Positions 26,101 through 47,334 of a stretch of 64,000 bases of DNA are shown piece by piece. Position 1 is the first letter of the stretch. Every line of letters begins with the position of its first letter. This DNA comes from Urophycis tenuis (Eukaryota; Chordata; Actinopteri; Gadiformes; Phycidae), in the NCBI GenBank assembly GCA_036785325.1, contig JAXIVH010000017.1, positions 6,382,867 to 6,446,866 of the forward strand. The letters run 5' to 3'. A program made the position numbers and the translations under genes. The notes under the pieces are model-generated. The model had not been told where the DNA came from. It did not search any database and saw nothing but the letters and a program-made list of their open reading frames with translations.

Positions 26101-29100
26101 GTGAGGTGGTGGTGGTGGTGATGGTGGTGGTGAAGGTTGTGGTGGTGGTGGTGGTAGTGAGGTGGTGGTTGGGGTGGTGGTGGTGAAGGTTGGGGTGGTG
26201 GTGGTCACCATCCTATAGCTCAACAGCTCATACACCACGGTGGAGTAAAAACCAGTTCATTCCTGTCTCCCTCTTCCTCTGTGCAGGACTGCTCTGACAA
26301 CCTTCATCTTCTTGGCGCGGGCCTCCATCTCCGGCGGGCTACAAGTGGTTTACGTTTACACGCCAGAGGTCAGACCCGTGCACCCAGAACCCCCCCTGTG
26401 TGTGTGTGTGTGTGTTAGCCCAGCAGCCGGGGATGCTCTGAACACGCTGTGCCCTCCTCAGGTGTTCCCCACGGAGAGCCGGGCCCTGGGCCTGGGGACC
26501 TGCAGCACCATGGCCCGGCTGGCCGCCCTGCTGGCCCCCTTCCTGTCCCAGGTAGGCCGGCTCTGTTCAGCGGGGGACCACATGGGGAGCACATGGCTGC
26601 CCCCACTGGGGCGCCAACACGGCCTAGTGGGGGTGCAGCCAGCCAGGGTCCAGGAAGGATGGTGGTTTTGATGCAATGATGTTACATTTACATTTAGGGG
26701 CGTTTAGCAGACGCTTTTATCTGTTAATACAGTGCGAAAGTCAGCAGAACAAGGTTCAAGCGTATTCACAATACTGTTCAATGACAACTGTATGATAGTT
26801 CAATTCTTTAGGTTAGGGCTTCGGACTTATAACCGGAGGGTTGCCGGTTCGAACCCCGACCAGTACGAACGGCTGAAGTGCCTGTGAGCAAGGCACCTAA
26901 CCCCTCACTGCTCCCTGAGCGCCGCTGTAGGCAGCTCACTGCCTCGAGATTAGTGTGTGTTTCACCTCACTGTGTGCCTCATCATCACTGTGTGCTGAGT
27001 GTATTTCCACTAATTCACGATTGGGTTAAATGCAGAGACCAAATTTCCCTCACGGGATCAAAAGAGTAATTCTTCTTCTTCTTCTTCTTCTTCAAAACAA
27101 TCCTGGTTTGGGTCAGACAGACAGACAGACAGACATACTTTAATGATCCCTGAGGGAAATTGCCTTCGTCACAAAACTCCAGGAGAAAAAAGAGGACACT
27201 CTACTTATAGTAGAGTGTTAGAAAATATAAATATATAAAGAAAACCTATGTAGAAAATATAAACCTATGTAAAAATAAAATATAAACCTATATACAAATA
27301 TAAACCTATGTAATAAAATATATAAAAAAATGTACATAAAGAAAAGATAATATACATAAATATACATACAGCCAGGCATACACTACGAGGTAATAGCATA
27401 CACAAGGATGTAGCATGTCGGATTTTTGTAAGCCCAGTTGTGCAGAGAGATGACCAGATGACCAGTTATGTACAAAATGACAGTTGACCAGATGACCAGT
27501 TATGTAGTGATATTACAGTGAAATGACATGAAATGACAGTCATGTAATAAGAATGGATACCTATTGTGCAGATGACAGTGACAAATTGTAAAGTTTGATG
27601 ACCACAGGCAGGAATGATTTCCTATGTCGCTCTGTGGTGCATCTAGGTGAGAGGAGTCTTCTGCTGAAGGTACTCCTCCGCTGAGCTAGGGTGGAAAAGA
27701 GAGGGTGAGAGGCATTGTCCATGATAGTCCGTAGCCTGGACAGCATCCTCCTATCTGCCACGGTAGTCAGAGTGTCCAATTCCTCACCCACTACATCACC
27801 AGCCCTCTTGATGAGTCTATTGAGTCTATTGGTGTCCGCGACCCTCATCCCACTGCCCCAGCATGTGACAGCGAAGAAGATCGCACTGGCAACCACAGAC
27901 TCGTAGAACATCCTCAGCATTGTCCTGCAGATGTTGAAGGACCTTAGCCTCCTAAGAAAAAATAGTCGGCTTTGGCCCTTCTTATAGATAGCCTCTGTGT
28001 TCCTGGTCCAGTCCAACTTGTTGTTGAAGTACACCCCCAGGTACTTGTACTCCTCAACAATGTCGACAGGAACCCCCTGGATGAACACAGGGCCCACCGG
28101 TGTTTTGACCCTCCTTAGGTCCACAATGAGCTCCTTTGTCTTGGTAGCATTGAGCTGTAGATGGTTCAGCTCACACCAAGAGACAAAGTTGCTCACAACA
28201 GTCCTATACTCACCCTCATCACCCCCCTCAATACAGCCAACTACTGCAGAATCATCAGAAAACTTCTGAAGGTGGCAGGACTCAGTGCAATAGCTGAAGT
28301 CTGAGGTGTAGAGGGTGAAGAGGAAGGGAGAAAGGACCGTCCCCTGAGGGGCCCCGGTGTTGCTAACCACCCTGTCAGATACACAGTTCTGTAGGCGTAC
28401 AAACTGTGGTCTGCCCATCAGGTAGTCAACAATCCAGGACACCAAGGGGGCATCAACCTGCATCACCGCCATCTTCTCACCCAGGAGACCAGGCCGTAAG
28501 GTGTTGAAAGCACTGGAGAAGTCAAAGAACATGACTCTCACAGTGCTCGCCGGCTTGTCTAGATGCGAGTAGGCTTTGTTCAGCAGGTAGATGATGCAGT
28601 CCTCGACTCCCAGGCGGGGCTGGTAGGCGAACTGCAGCTGGTCCGAGAAGGGTCTGACCATAGGCCTGAGCTGCTCAAAGACAAGCCTCTCCAGGGTCTT
28701 CATAATATGTGACGTCAGAGCCACCGGTCTGTAGTCCTTAGGGCTGCTGGGGCGCAGCGTCTTTGGGACAGGAACGAGGCAGGACGTCTTCCACATCAGA
28801 GGGACCTTCTGAAGGTGCAGGCTCAAGTTGAAGACATGATTAAGAACTCCACACAGCTGGGGGGCACAGGCTTTAAGTACCCTGGGGAACACACCATCAG
28901 GGCCCGCCGCTTTGTTGGAGTGGAGTCTAATCAGTTGTCTTCTCACCAGTTCAGGCGTGAAGGACACTGTAGAGGTGTCAGTGGGGGGAGGGATAGGGTC
29001 CTCAGGTAGTGGAGGACAGTATGCAGAGCAGGGGGGAGGGGTGGGGCAGGGTGTAGGTGTGAAGTGTCCGGTAGTGAATAGAGCTGGTGAGAGGCAGGAG

Positions 29101-30031
29101 GGTGATCTATAAGGAGGGGGAGAAGGAGAAGGAGGGGGAGGCGGAGTGGCACTGGTTGTTGGGCTGCCAGCAGCAGTAGCAGCAGGGTCATGTGGGGGAG
29201 GGGCAGGGGCCACAGTATCAAACCTATTGAAAAAAAGGTTAAATTCATTGGCCATAGCCACTCCACCCTCCAGCCCCACGCTACCAGTCTTCTGGAAGCC
29301 CGTGATGGTTTTCATACCACTCCACACATCCCTTGTGTTGTTTTGCTGGAGCTTCTTCTCCAGCTTCCTCCTGTATCTATCCTTTTCCTCCTTAATTCTA
29401 ACCTTGAGTACCCCCTGTACTCTCCTCAGCTCAGCCTGGTTGCCCTCTTTGGGTCAGTGAAGGGGAACGTGACTTACTACATAGAAACTATAGAGACATG
29501 CATGTGTAACAGATGGCATACAGACTGACTGAGTGCGTTGGCGCCGTTCAGGGGCTGACCAGCACCTCGTTGCCCGCGGCCGTGGCCCTGTACTGCTGCT
29601 GCAGCCTACTGGCAGCCTGGGCGGCCATGAGTCTGCCCCTGGAGACCACCGGCCTGGAGACCACCGGCCAGGCTCTGCCCCCTGGAGACCACCGGCCTGG
29701 AGACCACCGGCCAGGCTCTGCCCCCTGGAGACCACCGGCCTGGAGACCACCGGCCAGGAGACCACCGGCCTGGAGACCACCGGCCTGGAGACCACCGGCC
29801 AGGCTCTGCCCCTGGAGACCACCGGCCTGGAGACCACCTGCCAGGCTCTGCCCCCTGGGGACCACCGGCCGGGAGACCACCGGCCAGGCTCTGCCCCCGG
29901 GAGACCACCGGCCAGGCTCTGCCCCCGGGAGACCACCGGCCAGGCTCTGCCCCCGGGAGACCACCTGCCAGGCTCTGCAGGAGTCTCACCGCCAGACGGC
30001 CGGCCCACCCCCTCCAGAACCTCACGCCTGA
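21185..30031 (+). CDS. svop: synaptic vesicle 2-related protein (MFS transporter), N-terminal exon(s) not found
   Basis: Svop is a 12-helix major-facilitator protein of synaptic vesicles, related to SV2; its substrate is not settled. Traced exons: 21185-21270, 21393-21494, 22043-22114, 22315-22439, 22766-22829, 23022-23147, 23654-23782, 23877-23950, 24049-24125, 24234-24338, 25536-25647, 26287-26368, 26462-26551, 29552-30031 (TGA 30029-30031). All phases agree (573 residues plus a split first codon). Seen: LGFGRFQVKLSMLTG and MADAMETMLLSIL (family block before TM1/TM2), GNVCDKYGRKT (MFS loop 2-3), LYYGLLSA, LPESA, CSLKCHYLTQDDY (luminal loop), ERIGRKKSMAL (loop 8-9), YTPEVFPTESRALGLGT. These fit SVOP better than SVOPL. 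The first traced exon starts in phase 1, so at least one 5' exon is missing. The last exon carries a 105-codon repeat expansion in the cytoplasmic tail. Introns hold two LINE insertions, LINE tails, a SINE and a GGT array. Confidence 0.85.
21522..21957 (-). mobile_element. Rex1-like LINE 3' end, 5'-truncated
   Basis: On plus, (GACA)n then TACTTTAATGATCCCTGAGG and the same AT-rich 3' UTR as 27117-27600, including the repeated ATGACCAGTTATG segments. Minus strand, in a svop intron. It is followed at 21959-21983 by a 12-bp perfect inverted repeat (CTGCTAACACCA, one-base centre). Confidence 0.75.
22225..22312. repeat. short minisatellite next to a svop acceptor
   Basis: About five copies of a 14-17 bp unit around CGGTTCCCCCTGGTG; the last copy runs into the acceptor of the exon starting at 22315. 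Confidence 0.75.
22680..22758 (+). mobile_element. Rex1-like LINE 3' tail abutting a svop exon
   Basis: TGCAATTCCCCTCAGGGATC, ATTAAAGTA, then (TGTC)n: the same 3' end as the three minus-strand copies, here on plus. The (TGTC)n tail runs directly into ACTTTCAG, the acceptor of the svop exon beginning at 22766. Confidence 0.75.
23157..23195. repeat. CA microsatellite
   Basis: (CA)n about 19 units, about 10 bp after the donor of the svop exon ending at 23147. Confidence 0.95.
23375..23560. repeat. dispersed fish repeat (SINE-like)
   Basis: GGACGCTTTTGTCCAAAGCG and GATCGAACCGCCGACCCTAC are typical of widespread fish tRNA-derived repeats. A related end with CGTCTGCTAAATG lies at 55249-55305, and a start-like piece at 26688-26735. 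Intronic. Confidence 0.5.
24422..25140 (+). mobile_element. 5'-truncated RTE/Rex3-like LINE in a svop intron, with target site duplication
   Basis: A 719-bp insertion. Its reading frame is open from the insertion edge to TAA at about 25108-25110 and encodes the C-terminal part of a reverse transcriptase: EFKYLGVLFTSEGRMEQEMG, TLTYGHEGWVMTERTRSR, RGRPRTRWRDYIS. The element ends in (GAGT)n. The 12 bp GCACCGTGTGTG occur on both sides (24410-24421 and 25141-25152), a direct repeat as expected from target-primed reverse transcription. The catalytic domain is missing, so it cannot move on its own. Clade is inferred from the tail and C-terminal motifs. Confidence 0.85.
25650..26215. repeat. GGT/GTGGTGATG trinucleotide array
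   Basis: About 560 bp of GGT-rich repeats with GAT, GCG and AGT variants, starting right after the donor of the svop exon ending at 25647. The long His/Pro-rich antisense frame across it is an artefact of the repeat. Confidence 0.95.
26811..27095 (+). mobile_element. tRNA-derived SINE
   Basis: A tRNA-like head with GGGTTGCCGGTTCGAACCCC (Pol III B box) is followed by a body of about 150 bp and a tail AATTTCCCTCACGGGATCA, AAAGAGTAA, then (TTC)n. The tail resembles the Rex1-type LINE end in this window (AATTTCCCTCAGGGATCATT), as expected if the SINE uses that LINE's machinery. It lies just upstream of the long Rex1-like element. Confidence 0.7.
27117..29447 (-). mobile_element. Rex1/Babar-like LINE with intact RT frame, 10-bp TSD
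   Basis: A 2.33-kb antisense insertion in the last svop intron. TTTGGGTCAG occurs at both edges (27107-27116 and 29448-29457). The 3' end (low coordinates) has the (GACA)n/TACTTTAATGATCCCTGAGG signature shared with three other copies here. The element is 5'-truncated: no endonuclease domain is present. Confidence 0.85.
27561..29327 (-). CDS. non-LTR retrotransposon reverse transcriptase (588 codons, uninterrupted)
   Basis: Reverse transcriptase of the Rex1/CR1-like type. From the N-terminus: a Pro-rich linker, the fingers block SNKAAGPDGVFPRVLK, DYRPVALTSHIMKTLERLV, the catalytic A block VMFFDFSSAFNTL, the B block NTGAPQGTVLSPFLF, the C block FSDDSAVV, KYLGVYFNNKLDW, and a C-terminal arm with LSRLRTIMDNASHPL. 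The three catalytic aspartates are all present and the frame has no stop. The upstream endonuclease is missing because the insertion is 5'-truncated, so it is a recent but probably immobile copy. The first in-frame Met is not necessarily the native start. It lies antisense to svop. Confidence 0.85.
   Translation of the reverse strand: MWSGMKTITGFQKTGSVGLEGGVAMANEFNLFFNRFDTVAPAPPPHDPAATAAGSPTTSATPPPPPSPSPPPYRSPSCLSPALFTTGHFTPTPCPTPPPCSAYCPPLPEDPIPPPTDTSTVSFTPELVRRQLIRLHSNKAAGPDGVFPRVLKACAPQLCGVLNHVFNLSLHLQKVPLMWKTSCLVPVPKTLRPSSPKDYRPVALTSHIMKTLERLVFEQLRPMVRPFSDQLQFAYQPRLGVEDCIIYLLNKAYSHLDKPASTVRVMFFDFSSAFNTLRPGLLGEKMAVMQVDAPLVSWIVDYLMGRPQFVRLQNCVSDRVVSNTGAPQGTVLSPFLFTLYTSDFSYCTESCHLQKFSDDSAVVGCIEGGDEGEYRTVVSNFVSWCELNHLQLNATKTKELIVDLRRVKTPVGPVFIQGVPVDIVEEYKYLGVYFNNKLDWTRNTEAIYKKGQSRLFFLRRLRSFNICRTMLRMFYESVVASAIFFAVTCWGSGMRVADTNRLNRLIKRAGDVVGEELDTLTTVADRRMLSRLRTIMDNASHPLFSTLAQRRSTFSRRLLSPRCTTERHRKSFLPVVIKLYNLSLSSAQ
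29639..29975. repeat. svop: coding minisatellite in the last svop exon
   Basis: Units of about 15 bp (GGAGACCACCGGCCT) and 28 bp (the same plus AGGCTCTGCCCCC) repeat about 15 times. The distance from the first GAG-ACC-ACC (29642) to the last (29957) is 315 bp, exactly 105 codons, so the svop frame is kept. All three plus frames are stop-free across it. Confidence 0.85.
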
Positions 30032-30310
30032 CGACCCCTGACTCGGCTCGGCGTCCACGGACCGCTGGGGAGTCAGGGAGCGGAATGAACATCCTGCATA
30101 TTTGAGTTGAATATGGGAGCACAACACCATTAAGAGCCTCTAACAAAGGGGGGTACTTGGGATGCAACTGGATTGTATTTTTTTATTATTATTATTAGTA
30201 TTTAAAAAAGGAGTGACCAAAAGCTTAACTAAATTATTGTCATTGTTAAACTTTTTTTTATTTAATTCAAATTTAATTCAAATTTAATAAAATATGTCAA
30301 TGTATTATTG
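30032..30310 (+). other. svop: svop 3' UTR with poly(A) signal
   Basis: AT-rich sequence after the svop stop; AATAAA at 30286-30291. Only about 580 bp separate this from the ssh1 ATG, so no other gene (such as DAO, which lies here in human) fits between. Confidence 0.55.
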
Positions 30311-30559
30311 GTGGTGGATCTTTCTCCGTTATCTGCACTCGCGCTCTGGCTAAAGGAATCGTCACAGACCGGATGGAAAATTGCTAAATTTGGTCCAAAT
30401 TAATTTTGAACAACGACATCAAATCTGCGGTGCGTTAGGCTATCTCTTAATGCGTGCGAATTGTTTAAATCGTGTTTCATCTGACTTGTCCATCCCACCG
30501 ATAGCGTTGTGATGATGTCTCTGGTGTCTAGTCTGTCCACGGGCACCTTGACGACATTG

Positions 30560-30890
30560 GCCCAATGACAGCCGACGCGCACATTCGCGCAGCCAATCGC
30601 AGGCGCCCATCAAAGCTGCATGTCATTAATGCGCCGCATGCAGCCCGCAATGTTTTGTTGCTCTATTTGAAAAGCATCGGGATGCAAACGGAGGAATTAT
30701 CGAAAGCCAACAGAAGCATGCGTTGATCGGGCTGCCTTGTGAGCGCCGCGTCTGCCGCACTGCAACAAAAAACGAGGATTTTTTTTTTTTTGCTCCAGGT
30801 GCTACTTGATGCGTTCCTGGGCTGGGATTTTCTCCCCAGTGACAGAGACAATCTGAGCGCATCTCCAGTGCCCCTCGCTTCCCCATTGCC
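30560..30890 (+). promoter_or_regulatory. ssh1: ssh1 promoter and 5' UTR
   Basis: GC-richer stretch with a CCAAT box in CAGCCAATCGC near 30589 and CATTAATGCGCCGCATGC at about 30623, ahead of the ssh1 ATG. No clear TATA box. Confidence 0.4.
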
Positions 30891-41906
<11,016 letters not shown>

Positions 41907-44480
41907 AGCCTAGTGTGTGTCTGTGTGTCTGTGTGTGTGTCTGTGTCTGTGTCTCTGTGTGTCTGTGTCTGTGTGTGTGACTGTGTGTGTCTGTGTCTGT
42001 GTGTGTGTTTGTGTGTGTTTGGGGGGGGGGGTACAACCTTGACAATACACTTTTGTCAAAACTTTGAAAGTGGATGGGGGAATTTCCTTGGCCACCCAGG
42101 CAACGGCAACGATGCTGACGTTTCTGGCTGCACACTGTATACTGCACACTGCACACTGTATACTGTACACTGCACGGCGATCCAAACCAACAATTAGTTT
42201 GCGTCAGAGATCAAGGAGTGCCACGGAGCCGCGGTCCGTCAGCGATGTGTGATCATGTGATCATGACACCATTTCCTCCGGGACGCCGTCGTCATCCCTC
42301 CCCATGAGATGTCAGCCACTCAGAGAAGGTCATCTTGTGCATAAGCCTCCTGCGCTGCCTCCCGGGGGCTCCTTCCATCACTGTATCAGTTGTGATCGTG
42401 CGGTGCGTTCAAGTCCCCGATAACAGAGCATGCACTTGGCCCGGCGCAGAGGGAGGCTGAAGGCGGCGCTTGGCGCAGTACTGCCGACCGACGGCGGGCA
42501 GCGGTGCATTGTGGGCCGTGAGGGGAAACCCCGGGCCGGTCGGGTCCAGCTCCCCGCGCTCCCTGATGGCGACCGACGGCCGATGCTTCGATTTGATCGC
42601 AAAACCTGCCGTTTTGGTCCCCGCAACCCCCCCCCCTCCCCCCCCCCCCCCCCATTCCACTTTTGCGTTGGGGACTATTGGGACTCTAGGATTCTACGAG
42701 TTGTGTTACCTTTCCTAAGTAGGACTTACTTATAGGGGAAAGCTGCTTGAGAAAGTTGGCTTCACTTCACGTTGAAGTGGATTTTTTTTCCAAATTGAAA
42801 TATTGACTATCGTCACGTTGCCATAGCTGTGGATTCCATAGTGAGAGTTTTCTTTGTGTACCTTGAGAATTCACTTTTATCCCTGCATCTTCTGCATGCT
42901 GTGGTCTGTGGAAAGGATGGTGAAATTGACGAATGAGTACGATTACTTAGGTATTTAATAAATACTTCTTTTAATATGCTTTTTGTTGGAGGGAATGTAA
43001 ATTTCAACCTAATCATATATTTAATTATTGTCAAATCTGATTTAAGGATGCTCTCCTATAATGTATTTCAAATTGACATTATTACACAAGGGGCTAAAAA
43101 AAAACATAATAATATTTCTCTTTTTAATATTTCTAGAAAATATATATTATGATTGTTTTGAGATATTGTCGAGGACTTCATGATAACAGATGCAACGGGC
43201 GACTCATTCACCGCGAGCAGGAGATGGCTTGAAACAAGACGGCCAAGGAAGTCAAGATCCCAAACCTGTGATCCCTTCTGTTTTAAAACCGGCTCAGCAG
43301 AAGTAACTCGTGGGCTCTGAGCTGGCCCGGGAGGCAGCGGCCACCCAACACACTGAGGAGGTTTACTGAAAGCACAGTTTCTAAGTCTTTATTCACGGCC
43401 TGATACTTTAGTTCAATACCCCGGCCACTGCGACAATTCACCAGTAGGACTTGAGAGCGGATGTAGAAGTTCCCCGTTTAGGGGTCAGGTTGTGTACTCT
43501 GGGCCGTATCTTCTGATCCTGTGTAATTATGACCAGCTGTAAGCTATAGGCCTACTCTGCTGCAGTTTTATTTCCTTGACTTCTATTGAATGGTTTATCA
43601 CAAACCTTTTTTTTTTTTTCCTTTCCTGTTTCCTGTTTACTGGTTGCTGCTGTCTTGTGCGTTACGTTGATGAAATGTTTCTTGTGTTGGGTTAGTTTTT
43701 AAGTGCCTTAACCTTGACCTTAATGCTATAACGTTGCACCGCAGGCTTTCTAGAGTCTTTGTGAATGCTGTGACTGTCTGTCTCTCGCTCTCTCCCCCCC
43801 TCCCCCCTCCTCCCCCCGTTCCTCACAGTGTCCATCTCGACCACTGTATGCAAACACAGCCCTTGATCATACAACCGTGCGCACATGTATTTGATGACAC
43901 ACATGCAGTTTATGAATAGCCCCTGTCAGTGTTGTATCGGTTTGATATTGTGAAACCTTGTGATGCACACTGCTGAACGTTCGTCGCTTTGGAACGACAA
44001 CGAGTACTCTGACGGCACGCGGAACGCTACGAGAGTTCAGAGGTTCTGAGCAACGTGTCAACGGCTCTGTGGTCCGGCGGGCTGAGTGTCCGTAGAGTCT
44101 GAACGTGTGGCGGGTCGGTTCAGACCCGCAGCAGTCAGGAGAGCCGACGGCCGCGTTCAGAACACCACAGAATTAAAGTCCTTCACTACTGGGAAGAAAT
44201 GCGTTGAACTGACAATCCAATTACAAGCCAGAGGTCAAAGGTCCTCTCGAGGAGGACGGTGACCCTAGGCCTTCTCCCCCTCTCTCCCCCCCCCCCTCCC
44301 CTGATGAAGCTTTTGGTTTGTTTATTTAGAGTGAGTGGAATCGGCCGGGCGTGGGAGTAGGTTTTATTACGTTGGTTTGTATGTAGGCTGTGCTGTTCCT
44401 TGTTCAGGTTTGTGTTCCCTTTTCCTTTCAAGATACGGTTAATGCAAATGTTAATAAAAACGACTGAAGGAGAAATCGTC
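41907..44480 (+). other. ssh1: ssh1 3' UTR (probable)
   Basis: No exon-like ORF. It includes a TGTGTCTG-type microsatellite (41915-42020), poly-C runs near 42630-42655, and AT-rich DNA. A plausible poly(A) signal AATAAA is at 44453-44458, giving a UTR of about 2.6 kb; nearer signals could also be used. Confidence 0.45.
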
Positions 44481-44852
44481 AGTAATCGTTTTATCACACC
44501 ATATTGGTTATTTTACCTTCCAACTGGTTCAGTAAAGGGATTCAGTGGAACATTTAGATAAATATATACCATGGTCTTACTCATGGACTTTATTTAGAGG
44601 TTATTGGGTATACCTTTTAGTATGAAGTGATTTACGAATTGGAAGTGTAAAATGAAAACTAAAGTATATGATTATTCTTTAATGGGCCTCTGAAGTCCTT
44701 TGAGACTGATGATGAAGACTCCTCTAGAGGAATACACATTCAGTCAGTCAGGACCTGACAGCGTCTCTGTCTGAGTGATCGCTGGACCACATCAGGCCTC
44801 TCATTGAGTTAGTCAAATGAGGATGTTCTGACATCACGGGGCAGCAGAAAAC

Positions 44853-44930
44853 ATGGCAACACAGGGCAGCCGAGGTGGGAGAGAACAGCAGGACCAGAAG
44901 GAGACCAGCACACTGCCACCTTCCACACAG
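44853..44930 (+). other. candidate first exon (upstream ORF) ahead of the large ORF
   Basis: ATG followed by 26 open codons ending exactly at a good donor (CACACAG then GTAAGC). The next strong acceptor is at 47334 (pyrimidine tract then CAACAG), but joining there gives TGA at once. So this would be a 26-codon upstream ORF ending at the junction, with translation of the main frame from 47374. A weaker acceptor at 47343 would instead join it in frame. Confidence 0.35.
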
Positions 44931-45681
44931 GTAAGCAGCCTTTTCTGACTGTCCGCCTCCAAAAGGTGTGTAGGAGTATGGCTGTAGGATTCAGAACCTT
45001 CTGTCACACTGAAATGATGTGTATTAGAGGTGTTTTTGACTTCTGTGGAGGATACAAGTGAGGTTATATGCTTTGAGTTTCATCCGATGCAATATGTTGC
45101 AATGGTGATACATCAAGTGACATGGCAAAACCATGACACTTTTGAACTCTATTTTGAACTTTATTTGCCTTTCATAAAGTCATTGTCATTGTGACACTGA
45201 GCCTATAATGTAATTTAAAAAGTCATGTTTGGTCTTCAGAGAGATGATATCCACCTCTAATTCTCTCTTCCACTTAAGGCAAAAGAGAACATAATGCAAT
45301 TTACAATATAATTCACATTTTACATTTAACGATCGTTTTGTGCTGTGAAATACCAATATAGATTCAGTATCTGCTGCACTGCGGCCCAGTTCTCACCCCC
45401 TATTAGGTGATTTAAAACATAAGTGCTTGCTGCCACATGGATTTGCATGGATACCTAAGTGCAGGAGAGCGTGTACAACCACTTTACTGCCCAGCGGCCT
45501 CATGCATCATCTTGTGTCTGGCTGGTCACGTGCCTGCGAGCTGCACCCTGACCCACAGTGGACCCCCGTGACGCTGCCTTGTTGTTTCATAACCACTGAG
45601 GAAAGATAGCCGCCGCGGCGTGGCTAATAGCTTCTGTACTCCGAGTCACAAGTCTTCAGTAATTGTGAGCATGATGGTCGA

Positions 45682-45726
<45 letters not shown>

Positions 45727-45738
45727 GGGACAGAGAGA

Positions 45739-45798
<60 letters not shown>

Positions 45799-47334
45799 AG
45801 GGGAGAGAGGGCAGAGAGACCGAGAGACATACACGGCAGATAGCGCCGGGCCGTCGTCTCCTGACCACACAGCTGTGCTCCGTTGCGAGGCCCTGAGGAG
45901 ATCCATCCCTAAATAACACGAGGTGGGGGCGCAGCGCGAAGCCCGCCGCATACAGTGATGATGTCATCCAGACGCCAGACGCACACACTTGATCTATTTT
46001 TAGTCCGAGGGTGTTTGCTGTTTACCCACGACCCTCGCTGGTCAAATGAAACGAGGAGAGCCGGCCCACTGAAAACAAAAGCCGGTGGACATGTGACCTT
46101 CTGACCTTCTCACTGTGGAACCATGAGCAGGTTCTCACACATGATTAAATTTAACTGTGGGTTGTAGTGCGTTTCCCATTCAGAAGAACATGTAGATGAA
46201 AACATGCAACATAGGATGGAGGTTTTACTGGACAAAGCAGAGACGATAATTTCAATTAAATCTTTTCAAGGGTTTGTAGTATTGCTTGTCTGGACCAAAA
46301 AAGGACCAAACATACAAACAAACTTAAATTCTCAATCATCCTTCCTCGGAAACCCTCAGATCACAGCCTTGTTCAAACGGCGGCAGATTGAAGTCAGACT
46401 AACTGTTGTTTATTTGGCGAGGCGGTTGCTATAAAGGAACACATGCGCCATATAACTAACATTAGAACATTGGTACCTAGGGGTTTAATCTACTCCATAC
46501 CAATCCTAAGCCTGTGGAGCTTTTTTCCTCTATGATCACTCGTCAACCATGAATCATGTTGCAAGAGACTCGATCCTCTCACCAAACAGGAGACATGCGG
46601 ACCGCCGGCCCAAGTGGAACCCATCTTGTGACTTGGATTCAGTAAATGCTAATGAGCAAATGCTCAGTAGTCGCCAGTAAACAAAACACTCACAAGCACT
46701 CGGCCAGTGAGGAGAGCTGGACACAGGACAGGCCCTCCCTCATCCTCAAGGCAGTAATTGGGATTGCGTGATGCCCTGGCCCAGCCTAGCCCTAGACCAG
46801 GCTAGCTCTGATGAGGTTCTGCGATGAGATTGGATGTGAGTTTTGAGGCGTATTCACGCTTGAATCCCTAAAAGGACAGGCTGTCTGGTGGTGTTTAGGC
46901 GAGCCGCATGTGTGGGGATGCACATCAGGATTAAATGTGACCTTGGCACCTGACCGTCGGCCTATTATTTTCCACTTGTCTTGTTTCTGTTTTGGCAGTG
47001 TGACTCACTGGCGCTGGGTCATCAGACCAGCGGTAATTTTAGCCGCCACCGCATTCCACTTGGACAGAATGGGACGAGATAAAGAGGATGGTGTGGAGAG
47101 GGAGTGTGAGACCTCCAGGGGCAGAAATATAAAGAGTTTGACCAGTTTAACCTTTTTTATATTGAAAAAGAACATCAAAAGATCTGTGGAAGTAGAGTCT
47201 CGATTCATAGCCCAAATTCACCCAAATTGTGACTGTGGAAGAGAACATTGTGTTGTCGATATCCCACTGATATAGTTTTATGAATTGAAATATAAACGTG
47301 TTTTCTGCCACCTGTCTTTCTCCTTCTCCAACAG
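44931..47334. other. probable intron, nothing else recognised
   Basis: Contains a (GA)n array at 45686-45795 and otherwise unremarkable sequence without a convincing exon. Confidence 0.4.
45686..45795. repeat. GA microsatellite
   Basis: (GA)n of about 50 units with a few GGGACA and GTGAGA interruptions. Confidence 0.95.

Noticed and set aside
25420..26238. 272-codon His/Pro-rich minus frame
   Set aside because: Reverse of the GGT repeat array in a svop intron.
26811..26870. Functional tRNA gene (TAT anticodon-like loop and B box)
   Set aside because: No complete cloverleaf; it continues into a SINE body with a LINE-like tail.
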